Source: Synaphobranchus kaupii (taxonomy: Eukaryota; Chordata; Actinopteri; Anguilliformes; Synaphobranchidae). From it: 64,000 nucleotides of DNA. The notes under the pieces are model-generated. The model was not told the origin of the DNA. It saw only the letters and a program-made list of their open reading frames with translations, and ran no database searches. The stretch is taken from assembly GCA_029718625.1 (NCBI GenBank), contig CM056377.1, positions 106,528,585-106,592,584 on the forward strand. Direction: 5' to 3'. The translations under genes and the position numbers were made by a program. Positions 11,901 through 23,727 of the stretch are shown here, one piece after another (the stretch's first letter is position 1; every line of letters begins with the position of its first letter).

Positions 11901-14561
11901 TAATTTAAATTTTTTCCCCCCACATGGTATTGCTGTCTTTCTGTAATTAGAATGCCTGCTATCTCCTTGCTTCTTCCCGCTTCCTTGCACAGACTGTGGC
12001 CTTGTTCAGTATTTCCTGTCAGGTTAACAATCTGGTCTTGCATTTTAGGATTTCAACGGTGAATGGATAAATTAAACCATAAGCATTGTGCTACTGCATC
12101 TGTACTAATATACTGGATGCTTCCACACCGGGTTCTCTTTGCTCACAAACTCCTTGGTTAGTTAATTAATTCTGGGTATATGTTGACATTAAATACATTG
12201 ACTGACAGCCCCCCCATTCAGGGTGTTATCAAGTCAGTTTCAGGCTGTAATATGGTTCCCCTTCAGTGTACTGGTGTGAAAGCAATTACCTTAGAATACC
12301 AATTACAGTGTTGTTAGGAAGAAAGTAATTGATGTATCTTAGTTGATTATCTTGATTCAATCTTCTTCATTGTTTATTTCCTATTTGAGATTTATTGTGT
12401 AGTCTATCTGTTTTACTTATGTAAGAATGTTCAAAATCATGTTTTGCAGACCATTTGCTACTGAACACTAGGTCTGGAAATAAATACTTCTTCTTTTTTT
12501 TTCGTAGCCTGGAGACTAAAGCCTTATTCGGACGAGATATGTTTTCAGGGCAATGTCTGTAAAGTAATTCTTACTGGACATTTGCAATGTGAATGACCAA
12601 TTTGGACAGAGTAAAGTATCTCTGTAATCAGTATATGAATGCAGAGATGGGATGTCTACTCAATTTACACATTGTCGTCACACCAAAAATGTTCCATGCA
12701 CCATACAACGTTACGCATCTTATATCTTCACTGATTGCTTCTGGGGGTGGTGGGTGCTACTGCAGACAATAGCTTACCTAAACCTGCCACAAGAGTTACA
12801 CCTCTGGCACGGGAGTGTGCAGTCTGTAAAAGTTACTGGCATGGCGGATTAAAATAACGGAGATGCTCCGGTAATAATTACGCTACCCCACCTCCCCCTG
12901 TAAAACCTATCGCGTCCAAATAGGGCTTAAGATAATGTTTGTCCATGTAGTTATGTACTTGAGCCCAAATGTGTCAGTTAATTTAGCAGTCCTACCTGGT
13001 AAGTTCGTGAAATGAAATGGTTGCTGTCTATCCGTTGTGTTTGGTGCTCTGTTTGAGTCAAAGTATGTCCCGCTTGTTTGAAGTTGTCAGTTAATACCAT
13101 GAAAGGTGCCAAAAAAAATTAGTACTGTAAATGTTCTCAGAGTGATGGAGATTAAACTTGTGATTATCGCATTTACTTTTTACCTCATGTTTGGTTTTCA
13201 CCCCTGCACAAACATTATGCAGGTTGCTTTTTATTTATTTTTTTGCCCCCCCCCCCCCCCAAAAGGAGAACATTTAAAAATGTCAGATTTACTTGTTGTT
13301 TTTTTGTGTGTGTTTGTTCCTTTTCACATTTTTCCTCTCATATTTTGACTTTTTTTTTTTGTCTCCTCTAACAATATTGGAAAAATGTCCTTTTATTTCT
13401 TTCAGGTCCCGATCCAGGAGTTCATCCAGTTCCAGGTCTAGGACTCCCTCGAGCTCTCAGGACCGAGCCCGTTCACGCAGGTCTAACTCCAGGTGAATGA
13501 TGTGACATGCACTTCTCCAGAGAGAGTGTATGTGACATGGCAACGGCAGTGGACAAACCCTTTGCTTTTTTTTATTTTTTATTTTTTTAATTTTTTTAAG
13601 CCCTTGAGGACTAAGAACATTAACACTTATGACATGAGGAAACAAAGCAGAAAAATATCTTCGGTACCCATACTCGGATTCTTCCTGCTTTCAAAAAAAA
13701 AAAAATTAATAATAATAAAAGATTTCATAAATAAATACTTTACATTATACAAGGTTATTCTTAAACCTTCATAAAGTTATTTGAGAGTTATTCATTTAAT
13801 ATGTGAACTTACATATGTTAGACTTTTGTCTTAAAATGACCATTTATGTCATCTTGTCCTCAGAAGGTGTCCATCGTTAAGTGCTTTTACTTAATGGCTG
13901 TTGGACTAATACATCAGTGGACCTGCTCTTGAACACAAATCCCCCTTTGCTTTTTTTTTTTTTTTTTTTTTTGCGAAAAGCAGTGGGTAGAATGTTTGCA
14001 TTGTGCATCTGGCTAATTTTGAATACGTATGGTTTATCCCTCCTCCAACTGCCAAAAGATCCAGTTCAAGGTCTGGAAAGGGGTCGTCTTCTCCACGGAA
14101 AAGGTCTCGTTCCAGCTCCCCTTCCTCCTCCCCTGAAAGAGGCCAGAAACGGAGTCGTTCCAGGTCCTCTTCCGGAGAGAGGAAAAAAAGGCGTTCTCGA
14201 TCTCGATCGTCCGAAAGGTTTGGGTTTCTGTGGAATAACGACATGCCGTTTGTGTTTTATGCATCGCGTTGTCTTCTCCCAGATCAACAGTGGTGCATTG
14301 GATATCTGACGAGTGTTGGTCAACTGTAATGCGTTTTGTCTGAAGTTAAAGAAAGCATGCTTGTTTTGTTTTTTTTCTTCTCTTCTCTCTCAAAAAAAAA
14401 ACAAATTCCAAAGTAAGAATACGTGGGGGTAGAGGTTGTAGTATTTGTCTGTTCTCCACTCACAGGTTTCTCTGGTTTCTGTTTGTTCCTCTTTCAGGCG
14501 GCGTGGCTTGTCCTCAGGATCCTCTCACTCGGGCTCCCAATCAAGTTCCAAAAAGAAATAG
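8926..14561 (+). CDS. zranb2: ZRANB2 (ZIS), zinc-finger SR-like splicing regulator
   Basis: Ten coding exons, all GT-AG with matching phases: 8926-8981, 9669-9721, 9881-9989, 10538-10620, 10750-10826, 11342-11506, 11644-11819, 13406-13492, 14059-14217 and 14498-14561 (TAG at 14559). The product is 342 residues; human isoform 1 is about 330. Two RanBP2-type zinc fingers are visible: C15, C20, C31, C34 and C71, C74, C85, C88, each followed by N-x-(F/W)-A-R-R. In finger 2 the residues known to contact single-stranded GGU RNA (D68, N76, W79, R81, R82, N86) are all kept. Exons 6-7 encode an acidic stretch with DLSKYKLD and DLSKYNLD; exons 7-10 encode the Arg/Ser-rich tail ending SSKKK. The known role is nuclear alternative splicing, binding 5'-splice-site-like RNA. 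The start at 8926 aligns with MS.K.FRVSDGDW of relatives and has A at -3. An in-frame ATG at 8914 would add four residues. Confidence 0.97.
9120..9845. repeat. Cluster of AACGTT and GCTAGC palindromes in zranb2 introns 1-2
   Basis: AACGTT occurs about eight times, mostly as TAACGTTA or near it (about 9176, 9292, 9381, 9468, 9505, 9615, 9798, 9835), mixed with GCTAGC/TAGCTAG motifs. A random hexamer is expected once per 4 kb. There is no long tandem unit; the pattern is scattered short palindromes. Confidence 0.8.
9971..10071 (+). repeat. Tandem duplicate of the exon 3 end and its splice donor
   Basis: Positions 9971-10016 (end of exon 3, donor GTGAGT and first intron bases) recur at 10028-10073 with about 41 of 46 bases the same. 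In the copy the donor GT is CT and the tryptophan codon TGG is TGA, so it can act neither as exon nor as donor. Confidence 0.85.
12520..12927. mobile_element. Harbinger-type MITE in zranb2 intron 7
   Basis: A 408-bp element with inverted ends (AGCCTTATTCGGACGAGATA against AGCCCTATTTGGACGCGATA on the other strand), flanked by the 3-bp duplication TAA (12517-12519 and 12928-12930). The TAA target fits PIF/Harbinger. No coding capacity is seen. Confidence 0.75.
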
Positions 14562-15775
14562 GTTCAAATAAAAAATAAAAAAAATAAATTAAAAAAAAAC
14601 ATTTTAAAAGGATTACCAAGTAGGTCTGGGTTAAAATGCATGTTGTGTTTAAAAAAAAAATTTAAAAAAAACTACAGATAAGTTGTTCATGCTGTTAAAA
14701 TGCCTAAGAATGGCAGTACATGCTAGACATTATTTACATTGACAACCGTGGCATGTTGATCCTCATTCTTCAAAAAAGCTGCTTGTTCTCCCGTTTGTCC
14801 TGGTTACCGTTTAAAAAGGAAAAAAAAAAAAGAATTCCTCCTCAACAAATCATGGATCTCTTCATTAACATCTGCTGTTGCATATTCTTACAGTTCCTGC
14901 TCATTTTAGAAATCAAATGCATAGTACATTTTTAAAAAGGCCTATTTAAAATGTGGATCCTGGGGCAAAAAAATAAACTTAAGTAGAAATGTGACATTTC
15001 AGGCAGAAATAACCAAAGTTAAATTGATGTGCCAGCATCTGGGAGTAGAATCTGCTTCTGACATGTAATGCAGAGAATGAACTAAGATATTTCCTCTATA
15101 CATAAGGATAGTTAATGGTCTTAGAAACCATGAGTCATGCAAAGTAGTATGACAAAACATTGTAAAATTGGGTGAATTGAATTAGTGTTTTACCAGTGCA
15201 GGTCTGTACTGTGTGTGAACATCTTCATGGGGTCTGATGAGTAACTCGGTACTTAGAAGCTCAATGAACTTCTTTATGTTTGAATTTTTAAGGTAAGTAT
15301 TGTTTTGCTTTTGTTTTAGTTTTTTTTTTATTTTAGTTTTTTTTAAAACTTTGATATAGCAAACACAAAACGTCACTTTGTAGCAGAACATTAAAGTGCA
15401 TTTGAGTGCATATATAGTCTGAGATGACTTGTGTGCAGCCTCTGAGTAATTCTTAATCTTATTTTTGGAACCGAAGCACTCTGCTTAGTGAGAATAATTA
15501 TACTTTCTCATCTGAATATGTGACCTGTATTAAGGTCGTCTTTGAATAGGTCATATCTGTGAGGACTAAAATATTGTTGCTCTATTCCCGTCCCATTTTT
15601 TTATGTACAATTTCAGAATTTCTGTAGGCAGGGTAAGGTAGTTGCATAACATATCTAATCCTTTTTTTTCTCGTAATGACAGCAGTGATAGAATGTGATT
15701 AACGTGGTCTCAGTTCATTTAAACTAATTTGTAAAGTAAACAACATGTAAATAAAATTGTCAACAACCTTATCTT
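14562..15775 (+). other. Probable zranb2 3' UTR
   Basis: An AT-rich stretch after the stop with several AATAAA-like signals. The two close to the stop sit in an A-rich tract. The most convincing is the one at 15750. The length, about 1.2 kb, is an inference. Confidence 0.45.
15750..15755 (+). promoter_or_regulatory. Candidate zranb2 polyadenylation signal
   Basis: AATAAA followed within 30 bp by a T/G-rich element (AGTGTGCTTCTTTTTAATTTG region). This is the best-formed signal between the two genes on this strand. Confidence 0.5.
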
Positions 15776-17340
15776 TAGTGTGCTTCTTTTTAATTTGTAT
15801 TGCAGAGCATGAATTAAACCATTGATTGTTTAAATGTTTATTTAGTATCACATGGGTGTGCCTGTTCGTTACAGATTTAGAAAGTGCAAAAGATTTAAAT
15901 TTTACCCTACATGCTTACAACAATTGACTTTTCTCCATCGTGTCGTTTATCATCACCAATTGTTCCCTAATGTGTGTCAGTGTTGCTAGAACTGGTACTT
16001 TGGTGTATACTATTACAAATGGCCCTTCGAATTAGTACTGTATTTCACTAGAGGCATTTGCCTGTGCGTATTTTTGCATGTATGTGAGTGTATATATAAA
16101 AATTATGAGTTTGGCTTGTGATCCTCTATAAACGAGTGTTTAAATTGAAATTATGGCGTAATATGGTCATTTCAGTGTTTACAAATTGTGTTCTAAGAAT
16201 GCAGTGTCTCCGTCACACTAAGCTTAAATTAGGAGTTTCCATAGTTTACCACTAGAGGGCAACAAGGTGGCTCATGCGGGTGTTGAAAATGTTTTATTCT
16301 GGGATGTGTAAGCTAATTTGTTGGAAACATTGGTATATGCTTTGTGAAAACTACGTGGACCGTATTTGTGAAAACTACTGCCACGCTGCAGTTACACGAT
16401 ATCGATCATTGGCGTGTACAACAGTATTAAACTAGCAGCTTGAACCACTTAAACAAGGATTCAGAAAAACACAATCAAGGGAGGTCACGAGGTAGGGAGG
16501 AGTGGAGAGAGGTGCAGCTTGAAGAGGTGGGTCTTCAATCTGCGCTTGAAGGTGGTCAGACTTTCTGTTGTTCTGACCTCCACGGGGAGCTCATTCCAAT
16601 ATTGTGAACGAGAAGACAATGGATGTATATTTACACTGTATTTTTAAGACCTCTCCAATAAGGTGATTACATAGCCAAATGCATCCCTTCCAGTGCAGCT
16701 GAAAAACTTAGTTTGATGGACTAATTCGTGATTTTTATTCCATGCCTCAAAAATCAAGGTGTAATATGAACCTAATAGCCTACTAATAATGTGGAAAGTA
16801 CTGCAGATGGTGATCTAAAACATTTTTTTAAAGATCCGCGTGAGGCACACCATTCTATTTTCGACGTACATCCAATTGTTGTACCCTTATTTAAACAGGA
16901 GGTGGCACTTTTGCTTTTACAACAAAAACTTGTTTTCGGTCAATGAACGAACAGTAGAGGACACTAGTGCTGTGCAAATTAGTTATCAGCCCTTATAGCT
17001 ACTGCACGCATTTACTGCTAGAGCAATTCGTACATGCATGCTAGTATAACAAGGTGGACGAAGACATGCAATTAAAAACGAGATTACGTTTCGAAATGCA
17101 ACACATTGCTCTTTATCACGTCTGGAATACTAAATACGTTTAGCCTTCCTACTTGCAAAGTGTCGGAAAACAGGATCGTTATTGCCAAAAGTAATTGTCA
17201 TGTTAATTTACTTTACAATATAGGCTATTTATTTCCGACTGACAAGTGATTTTGAATTGTTCTGCTGTTTTAGAGACAAAGTGATAGTCTATTGAATTAA
17301 TGTCTAATAAATTAATGTTGCTTTACTGGCTCTACGATTG
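15776..17340. other. Intergenic spacer between zranb2 and ptger3
   Basis: Apart from the LINE relic at 16512-16598 I see no feature. The distal ptger3 promoter is expected at its right end. Confidence 0.4.
16512..16598 (-). pseudogene. LINE reverse-transcriptase ORF C-terminal relic
   Basis: The minus strand reads W-N-E-L-P-V-E-V-R, then SLTTFKRRLKTHLFK. This is the usual C-terminal motif of L2/CR1-type LINE ORF2 proteins. Only about 29 codons remain. Confidence 0.65.
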
Positions 17341-17452
17341 GTGCCGGTTAGTGCGCGTAATTTATAGCGTGTTTGAGAGTTTGCCCCGCCCCTCTGGTTT
17401 AAAGGCTCAAATGGTCAGTGCGTTGAAGTTTGCGTGGAAAGAGATGGCGTGA
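17341..17452 (+). promoter_or_regulatory. ptger3 proximal promoter, 5' UTR and uORF
   Basis: A GC box (CCCCGCCCC, about 17383) and a TTTAAAG element (about 17398) lie 50-70 bp upstream of the start. A 13-codon uORF starts at 17411 and ends with TGA at 17450-17452, immediately before the main ATG and in the same frame. A second ATG inside it (17444) gives a two-codon uORF with the same stop. Confidence 0.5.
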
Positions 17453-19143
17453 ATGAGTAGCCATGCACTCGGATGCAAGATGACCTTTGACAACTGCGAT
17501 TCCCCTGAAACCTGGAACAAATCTTCTGAAACGATGTGGGAATCTAATATTTCTAAATCTGCGCCAGAAAACAACTCTACCAAAAGTGGAAACTGCAGAT
17601 CGGTCTCGGTTGCCTTCCCAATTACAATGATGGTAACGGGAATGGTTGGGAATTCACTGGCGTTAATGCTGGTGTACATTTCCTATAAGAAAAAGGAAAA
17701 CAAAAGGAAGAAATCGTTTCTGCTCTGCATAGGATCGCTGGCGTTGACGGATCTTTTCGGACAACTTCTCACAAGCCCGATTGTGATATCGGTGTATAGA
17801 GCAGACTTGAAGTGGGAGCGCATAGACTCCAGTGGAACGCTGTGCGCCTTTTTTGGGGTGTGCATGACCATGTTTGGTCTGTGTTCACTTTTCTTAGCCA
17901 GTGCAATGGCAATTGAAAGGTCTTTAGCTATAACAAGTCCACACTGGTACTCTAACCACATGAAAACAAGTATTACAAAACTGGCGTTGGCTTTAATCTG
18001 GTGTCTTGTGCTGTTTTTTGCTCTACTGCCCGTTGCAGGAGTCGGTCAGTACACGTTACAGTGGCCAGGCACCTGGTGTTTCATTAGCACTGGGGACAGG
18101 GACATACCAGGAAATATGTTCTTTTCTACCACGTTTGCTGCTGTAGGGATATTTTCATTACTTGTGACTTTCTCCTGCAACGTTGTGACGATCAGGGCCC
18201 TAGTCATCCGTTGCCGAACAAAGCCCGGGTCATCGCAGTCGTCCAAGCAATGGGAGAGGCTAACTACGGAGACTGTCATTCAGCTTATGGGAATCATGTG
18301 CGTGCTTTTCGCCTGCTGGTCACCTTTACTGGTATGTATTCAGACTCCTTTGACAAGGCATGCAATCTAAGTGCCAAATGCAAACTACTGCCACAGGTTC
18401 ACAAACTGATTCCACAATATTAGGCTACTTGTAAAATTCGTCATGATTACCATGTTTTGTTTTCGAATGTGAGGCTGATTAGGTGTCCCCTGCTAGGGCG
18501 CATGCTGGTTGCTTATAGTTTCAGTTGTTTATCCGTAAATGTGTGGCGTGTTTATTTTACGGTAGACAAACATGCAGTATGAATTCCTTTTTCTTCAGAC
18601 AATGTTCGACACCAAAATACAACCGCTGCGTATTAGGCTACTTAATCCTAAATTCCTAATAAATCGATGTCATTTCAGTTACTGTCTCCTTGTAAATTGT
18701 GTCTCCATGTGGTGAAGCATTTTTTTTTATATTGGGGAATTAATTTCACAGTGAACATTTTTGTTTGTTTTGATAATAAAAATAAGTTATAAGTTATATA
18801 TTGTTTGTTTTGATAAAAAAAATAATTATTATATTATTTATTATTATTAGTATGGATTTTGTGTAATGGATATAATGCGCAACATTTTCTAATTCTGTAT
18901 GTAGTGATCTCAATAACGAGGAATATGGATACAAAACTGTAATGAGTCCTGGAAACTGCCTCCACATGCTGTCTCTGAAATGTTCTGCTTGCTTTTCCCC
19001 CCCAGTTCCCTGGGGGTGGGGGATGGTGGTGGCACTGTAGGCATTTGTGTGTTCATGAAAGTGCAATATTGGTCTAGCACTTAAAGCCGATTACATCTTT
19101 GCGTTTTTAATTTTAATATAATGTCAGCATACATTTTACTTGA

Positions 19144-19230
<87 letters not shown>

Positions 19231-20042
19231 TATGTCGCATGCTTGCTGAATCACGTTTGTTTCCCATTACTAATGTAACACGAGAATGGGGTTGTGATAA
19301 ACACATGCACGTACACACTTTTAAATCCCTTAACCAGAAAATGTTGTATTTTTAAAATGCCTTTCTATAGCCACTGATCTACAAAGTTTACATTTCATGG
19401 AAAGGTTGATTTTTTTTTTCTGGTGTGTAAAAAGATGTTTCAGTGTATTGAAATAATGCCTGGATTACATAATAACTTAATATATCCAGCTGTATATTTT
19501 GGGGTGCTTAACGTCTATACAGAATTCCAGTAGACAGTTTTCCATAGATAGTTATCAAGTTCTGCTTATTTTAACAACAAGATTGACAATTATTCATAAC
19601 AAGTATAAAATAATAGAGCCCTTGACATGGAGAAAATTTCTCCATAATCAGCCCGTAAGAGTATGCAGCTTATGAAAAATATTTTTGTGCCACTTTTAGA
19701 GATAATGTCTGTGGTATGTTTATTTTTTAGATAATGATGTTGAAGATGATATCAACACAGACATCCTCACATCACTGCAAATCAGCAGCCACCACACTCT
19801 CGCCCAGCCCAGACATCCAGGTGGACTGCAACTTCTTTCTCACTGCCATCCGCCTGGCCTCCTTGAACCAGATCCTAGACCCTTGGGTTTATTTGCTTCT
19901 GAGAGAAATCTTATTAAGGAAATTTTGCCAGGTGGCAAATGCAGTGTCCAACTGCTCACTAGATGGACAGAAAGAAACACAAACAGCCCTTGATGCACTC
20001 AACAAGCAAACCATTGATACCAATGCTCAGCCAAAAGAGTGA
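17453..20042 (+). CDS. ptger3: Prostaglandin E2 receptor EP3 (class A GPCR)
   Basis: Two coding exons, 17453-18331 and 19731-20042, joined GT-AG in phase 0 between PLL and IMMLKM at the end of TM6, the usual prostanoid-receptor intron site. The product is 396 residues. The N-terminus has glycosylation sequons at N22, N32, N40 and N41. Seven membrane segments are evident; family motifs include [10 protein letters not shown] (TM1), ERSLAI in place of DRY (residues 155-160), the ECL2 motif [10 protein letters not shown] with C209 pairing C131, and TM7 [12 protein letters not shown] with R334, the conserved arginine that binds the prostaglandin carboxylate. EP3 acts at the plasma membrane and usually couples to Gi to lower cAMP. 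The tail starting [14 protein letters not shown] resembles one mammalian EP3 splice tail and is contiguous with TM7. The N-terminus is uncertain: ATG 17480 (M10) has the better context (A at -3). Confidence 0.96.
19145..19231. repeat. (ATT)n/(AAT)n inverted microsatellite in ptger3 intron
   Basis: About 18 ATT units run directly into about 10 AAT units, giving a perfect inverted repeat with arms of about 30 bp. It is able to form a hairpin or cruciform. Confidence 0.95.
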
Positions 20043-22875
20043 GTTTTGGCAAGACATGGATTAACCTGACCAGCTTTTTTTTGTGTGTAAGAGTCAAGTT
20101 TAATCTACCGTAAAGCATTTTGTCATATTGACCAAAAAGAAACAATCTATAAATTCAAAGTTAATCCATTGCTAATTTCTGTTGTAATTAGTAAAAATGT
20201 TTCAAGCCTTAAACAAGGCTTAAGACGGCATAAACAATATGTACTTGGAATTTATTTAACATTTTGTCAGGATTGCTGTGGCAAGTTGCTATATTGCAGA
20301 TTGGAAAATACTCTTTTACTTTTTTTGAAAGTACAACAATCAAAGGGTAATCCTTATGCACTCATCTACTTGAGCCAGTCCAGATTTGGGCACCAAACCA
20401 GCAGGTGACCTGCTGATCAGTCACCTCTGAGATTTAATCTGTCACAATGAATGTATTCTAATGCATTACAGACTATGGTTTTTCAAATCTAAGTATTGGG
20501 CTACCAAAGAGTTCTCCTTCCCTGATTATTGTGAAATATGAAATCTGACTTGTTGTCCATACCAGGTTATTGTGACAGGGTGCTTCATAATACTTTGTAT
20601 TAGAGGCAAATCCTCATTTAACAGTGTAAGTATAAAACTGTGAAAAACACAGTGACCCTCCAGCAGTCTATGAGCTGCAGAGGGCTGTGGTTCTAGTCCA
20701 AGGTTCAAATTTGTTATGTCACCTTCTCAATTTATTTTTAAATTGTTATTTATTTGGCACAGTCTCTTATGCGGGATGACATACTGTGATTTTTAAGCAT
20801 AAATTATGTCAGCATTGAAAAATGTTTGAAGAATTAATTCTCTCCTACCTAGAACAGAAACAACCTGAAATATTTTAAATATATTTGTTATAAGAGCATA
20901 AAGAAAAGAAGTGAGGCAGCCCGCTCATTTTGCTTTTGCGTAGGTTGTGTTTTTAAAAACTTAAAAGGCACCTTTGTCTGGTCACTGGAAAAGTATGTAG
21001 TTTATATCAATATATAAACTATATTCTATTGTTAGGTTTATGATTTGTTTTTATCCTTGGAGATTGGTTTTAGGTTCTCTGGAGAAAATTAATCAAATAT
21101 TTTGGAAAAAAAGAACCTAAAGTAAGGAAAGCACTTGGTTTAGTTGGATATTCTAAGCACATGCTAAGCGTGCTTGTTGTAGAACATGTATCCACCTGTA
21201 TTTTATATTGTTGAAGTGAATGACCCATGCAAGGCAAACGTATAAACACTCCAGTCACACGGTTCCCTTGAGTTTTGCAAGTTCGATTCCCAAATGTGCC
21301 ATTGGTGTTGTACCCTTGAGCAAGGTACTTCTGAAACACATCAGTTTCCATCTGTGTAATGAGGAATTAATGAAAATAAAAGCTATGAAAGTCATCTCCT
21401 AGACAAGGGTAACATCCCTTATTTCCTCTGAACAGCCCTAAGTGCCTTTGAAGACAGATGTGATGTATTCATGTTATTTGTTGCCTCCATCACTGGAGGT
21501 GTTTGTGGTGCCACACAGAAAGTGTCATTAATAGAAATCAATTTTCTGGGTACTCTTAATAGTTTTGAAGGTACCATGAATTAACCAGAGTGTTGTCACA
21601 AAAGTGACTTAAACACAGAAATGGTTCCATAACTGCTATAAGCTAGTTTACAATTTAGGCTGTTTATTGCCATCTGCGGGGCTCAGCGTAGCCTAATGTT
21701 ACCTTTTAGACGGTCGCTTTTTCAATGCCATTGTTCTTGCTGTTTATTGTCATTAATGTGTTTTTATTAATTATTTCCTATTGAAGTAAATGTAGTCTAA
21801 TGCCAGAATTGAACCTGCTGCAGCTAGCTAGTGGCCCAAGGTCAGGGATCTGTCGTAGCCTTATAACTAACTCTCTAGCCTACAAAGCTTTATCCAACAA
21901 ACATATTCTATGCTATTCATAGCTTCGGGACAACAGCGTTAACCTAGATGGCTCTAGACTGAGATAATTAAAGGGTACTAAGCTACTTGCATTTTGTATT
22001 ATTTTAAAGGAGAATAGGTAGCACAGACGTATTCACTCCTTGTAATTTTGTTTGAAAACTTGTTTGTTGTTAAATTTTACCACAGCAAATTCAGAAAAGC
22101 TGCATCTAAATGCTATAGACCTAAATAAAGTGTATGGTAGAGATACTGCACTTTATTAGGCTTAATAGGCTAACTTTAGCATACAATTCTCACAAATGGC
22201 TCGTAAATCAACATGAAGTCCTGCATATTCAGGTAAAGACAAGTGTGCGTGCACGTGCACGTGCACAAATTTGAGAAATGCTCCCCGTCTGTTTTCTTCA
22301 CAATTTGCACACTGGATAGGTGCAACCTTTTGGTAGCTGGATGCTGTTTCACTCTCAATGGGCATTTAAATTCAAGATTAACTTAACAAAAAAAAAACTG
22401 TCAATATCATTTGTGAATGCTCATCTGCTGGCACAGACCTTCACAAAATGCTGGATCCCACTATTATCATGCCAGAATAGGTCTTCCTTTCACATTTACA
22501 AAAGAGGTCCTTTACTGAAGGATAAACATTTCTGACAACCAATGTCAAAATATGGTAACCATCAGTCAGTGGACTTCATGCTTTTGATGAATATGAAATT
22601 TGTTTCCTTCTTGTGTTCCTGTTCATATGCTGGGATGAGCACTCACACTACAGTTTCTGCATGGATTACCAAGGGAAAACCTATCACCAGGTTGCATATT
22701 TGTACATTGAAAGGAATTTTGCCAACAGTTTCATATGTTCTTTTAACTTCTTTCCATCCAACATACCTCACTTTAAGATGTGTGTTCTCCTCTCGATCCC
22801 AGAGCCGCTATATGAATACAATGTATAGTCATACTACAGGATAAGAAAGTGGCACGTCATACGCATTCTAATATA
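20043..22875. other. Downstream of ptger3; intergenic
   Basis: The ptger3 3' UTR should start here, but no single poly(A) signal stands out (one AATAAA lies near 21376). A degenerate SINE is at 21255-21350 and an alternating GTGCAC tract at 22243-22267. No other gene is seen. Confidence 0.4.
21255..21350 (+). repeat. Degenerate tRNA-derived SINE
   Basis: It contains an intact B-box-like AGTTCGATTCCC followed by TTGTACCCTTGAGCAAGGTACTT, the same body as the better copies at 46.8 and 48.4 kb. The flanks are badly eroded. Confidence 0.6.
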
Positions 22876-23725
22876 CAGTGCATCCGGAAAGTATTCACAG
22901 CGCTTCACTTTTTCCACATTTTGTTCTGTTACAGTCTTATTCCAAAATTGATTAAATTCATTTTTTCCCTCAAAATTCTACACACAACACCCCATAATGA
23001 CAATGTGAAAAAAGTTTTTTTGAGATTTTTGCAAATTTATTAAAAATAAAAAAATAAAATTTCTCATTTACATAAGTATTCATACCCTTTGCTTTAACGT
23101 AACTTTAAGGGTTGTTTCTCCTGACTTTTTTCCCCATAGAGTTCTATAGGAAAATGAGTCCGGAGAAATAACCCTTGCAGTGATCCATCCACATCTACTC
23201 CATATCTGGCAACCGAGTGATGGTTTGGGGCTAGTTTGATAGCTCAGACCCTTGATAACTTACAGCCATTTAGCCAGCCATGTGTTCCATACTGTACCAG
23301 TGTAATTTACAGCTGAATCTAGTCTCACCCCCCAATTTCCATAGAGATCCATTCAAATGCAGAGAGGTTATAGTATCGCTTGTAACAGTACCTGAAAATA
23401 AGATATCGACAGTTTTTTGATGTTGATGGTCACAGACCTCAGGAAGTAACAGCATGTAAAGGATATGCGACCAAATATGAAATATGATACTTTAAAAATA
23501 CGTTAAAGCAAAGGGTATGAATACTTATGTAAATGAGAAATTTTATTTTTTTATTTTTAATAAATTTGCAAAAATCTCAAAAAAAACTTTTTTCACATTG
23601 TCATTATGGGGTGTTGTGTGTAGAATTTTGAGGGAAAAAATGAATTTAATCAATTTTGGAATAAGGCTGTAACAGAACAAAATGTGGAAAAAGTGAAGCG
23701 CTGTGAATACTTTCCGGATGCACTG
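22876..23725. mobile_element. Non-autonomous Tc1-type element with foldback module inside
   Basis: The element begins and ends with CAGTGCATCCGGAAAGTATT, next to TA on both sides. The two inverted terminal repeats run for about 220 bp and differ at only about two positions. Between them (about 23103-23490) there is no transposase but one arm of the module shared with 4.2, 33.2, 56.4 and 61.2 kb; the joint on the right is at CATATTTGGTCGCATATCC. The nearly identical ends suggest a fairly recent insertion. Confidence 0.85.
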
Positions 23726-23727
23726 TA

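Noticed and set aside
13493..14058. miR-186, which lies in a ZRANB2 intron in mammals
   Set aside because: I looked through the introns for the mature sequence and a matching hairpin arm and found none. The microRNA is probably mammal-specific.
17683..17961. Minus-strand frame of 92 codons
   Set aside because: It is the antisense shadow of ptger3 exon 1.
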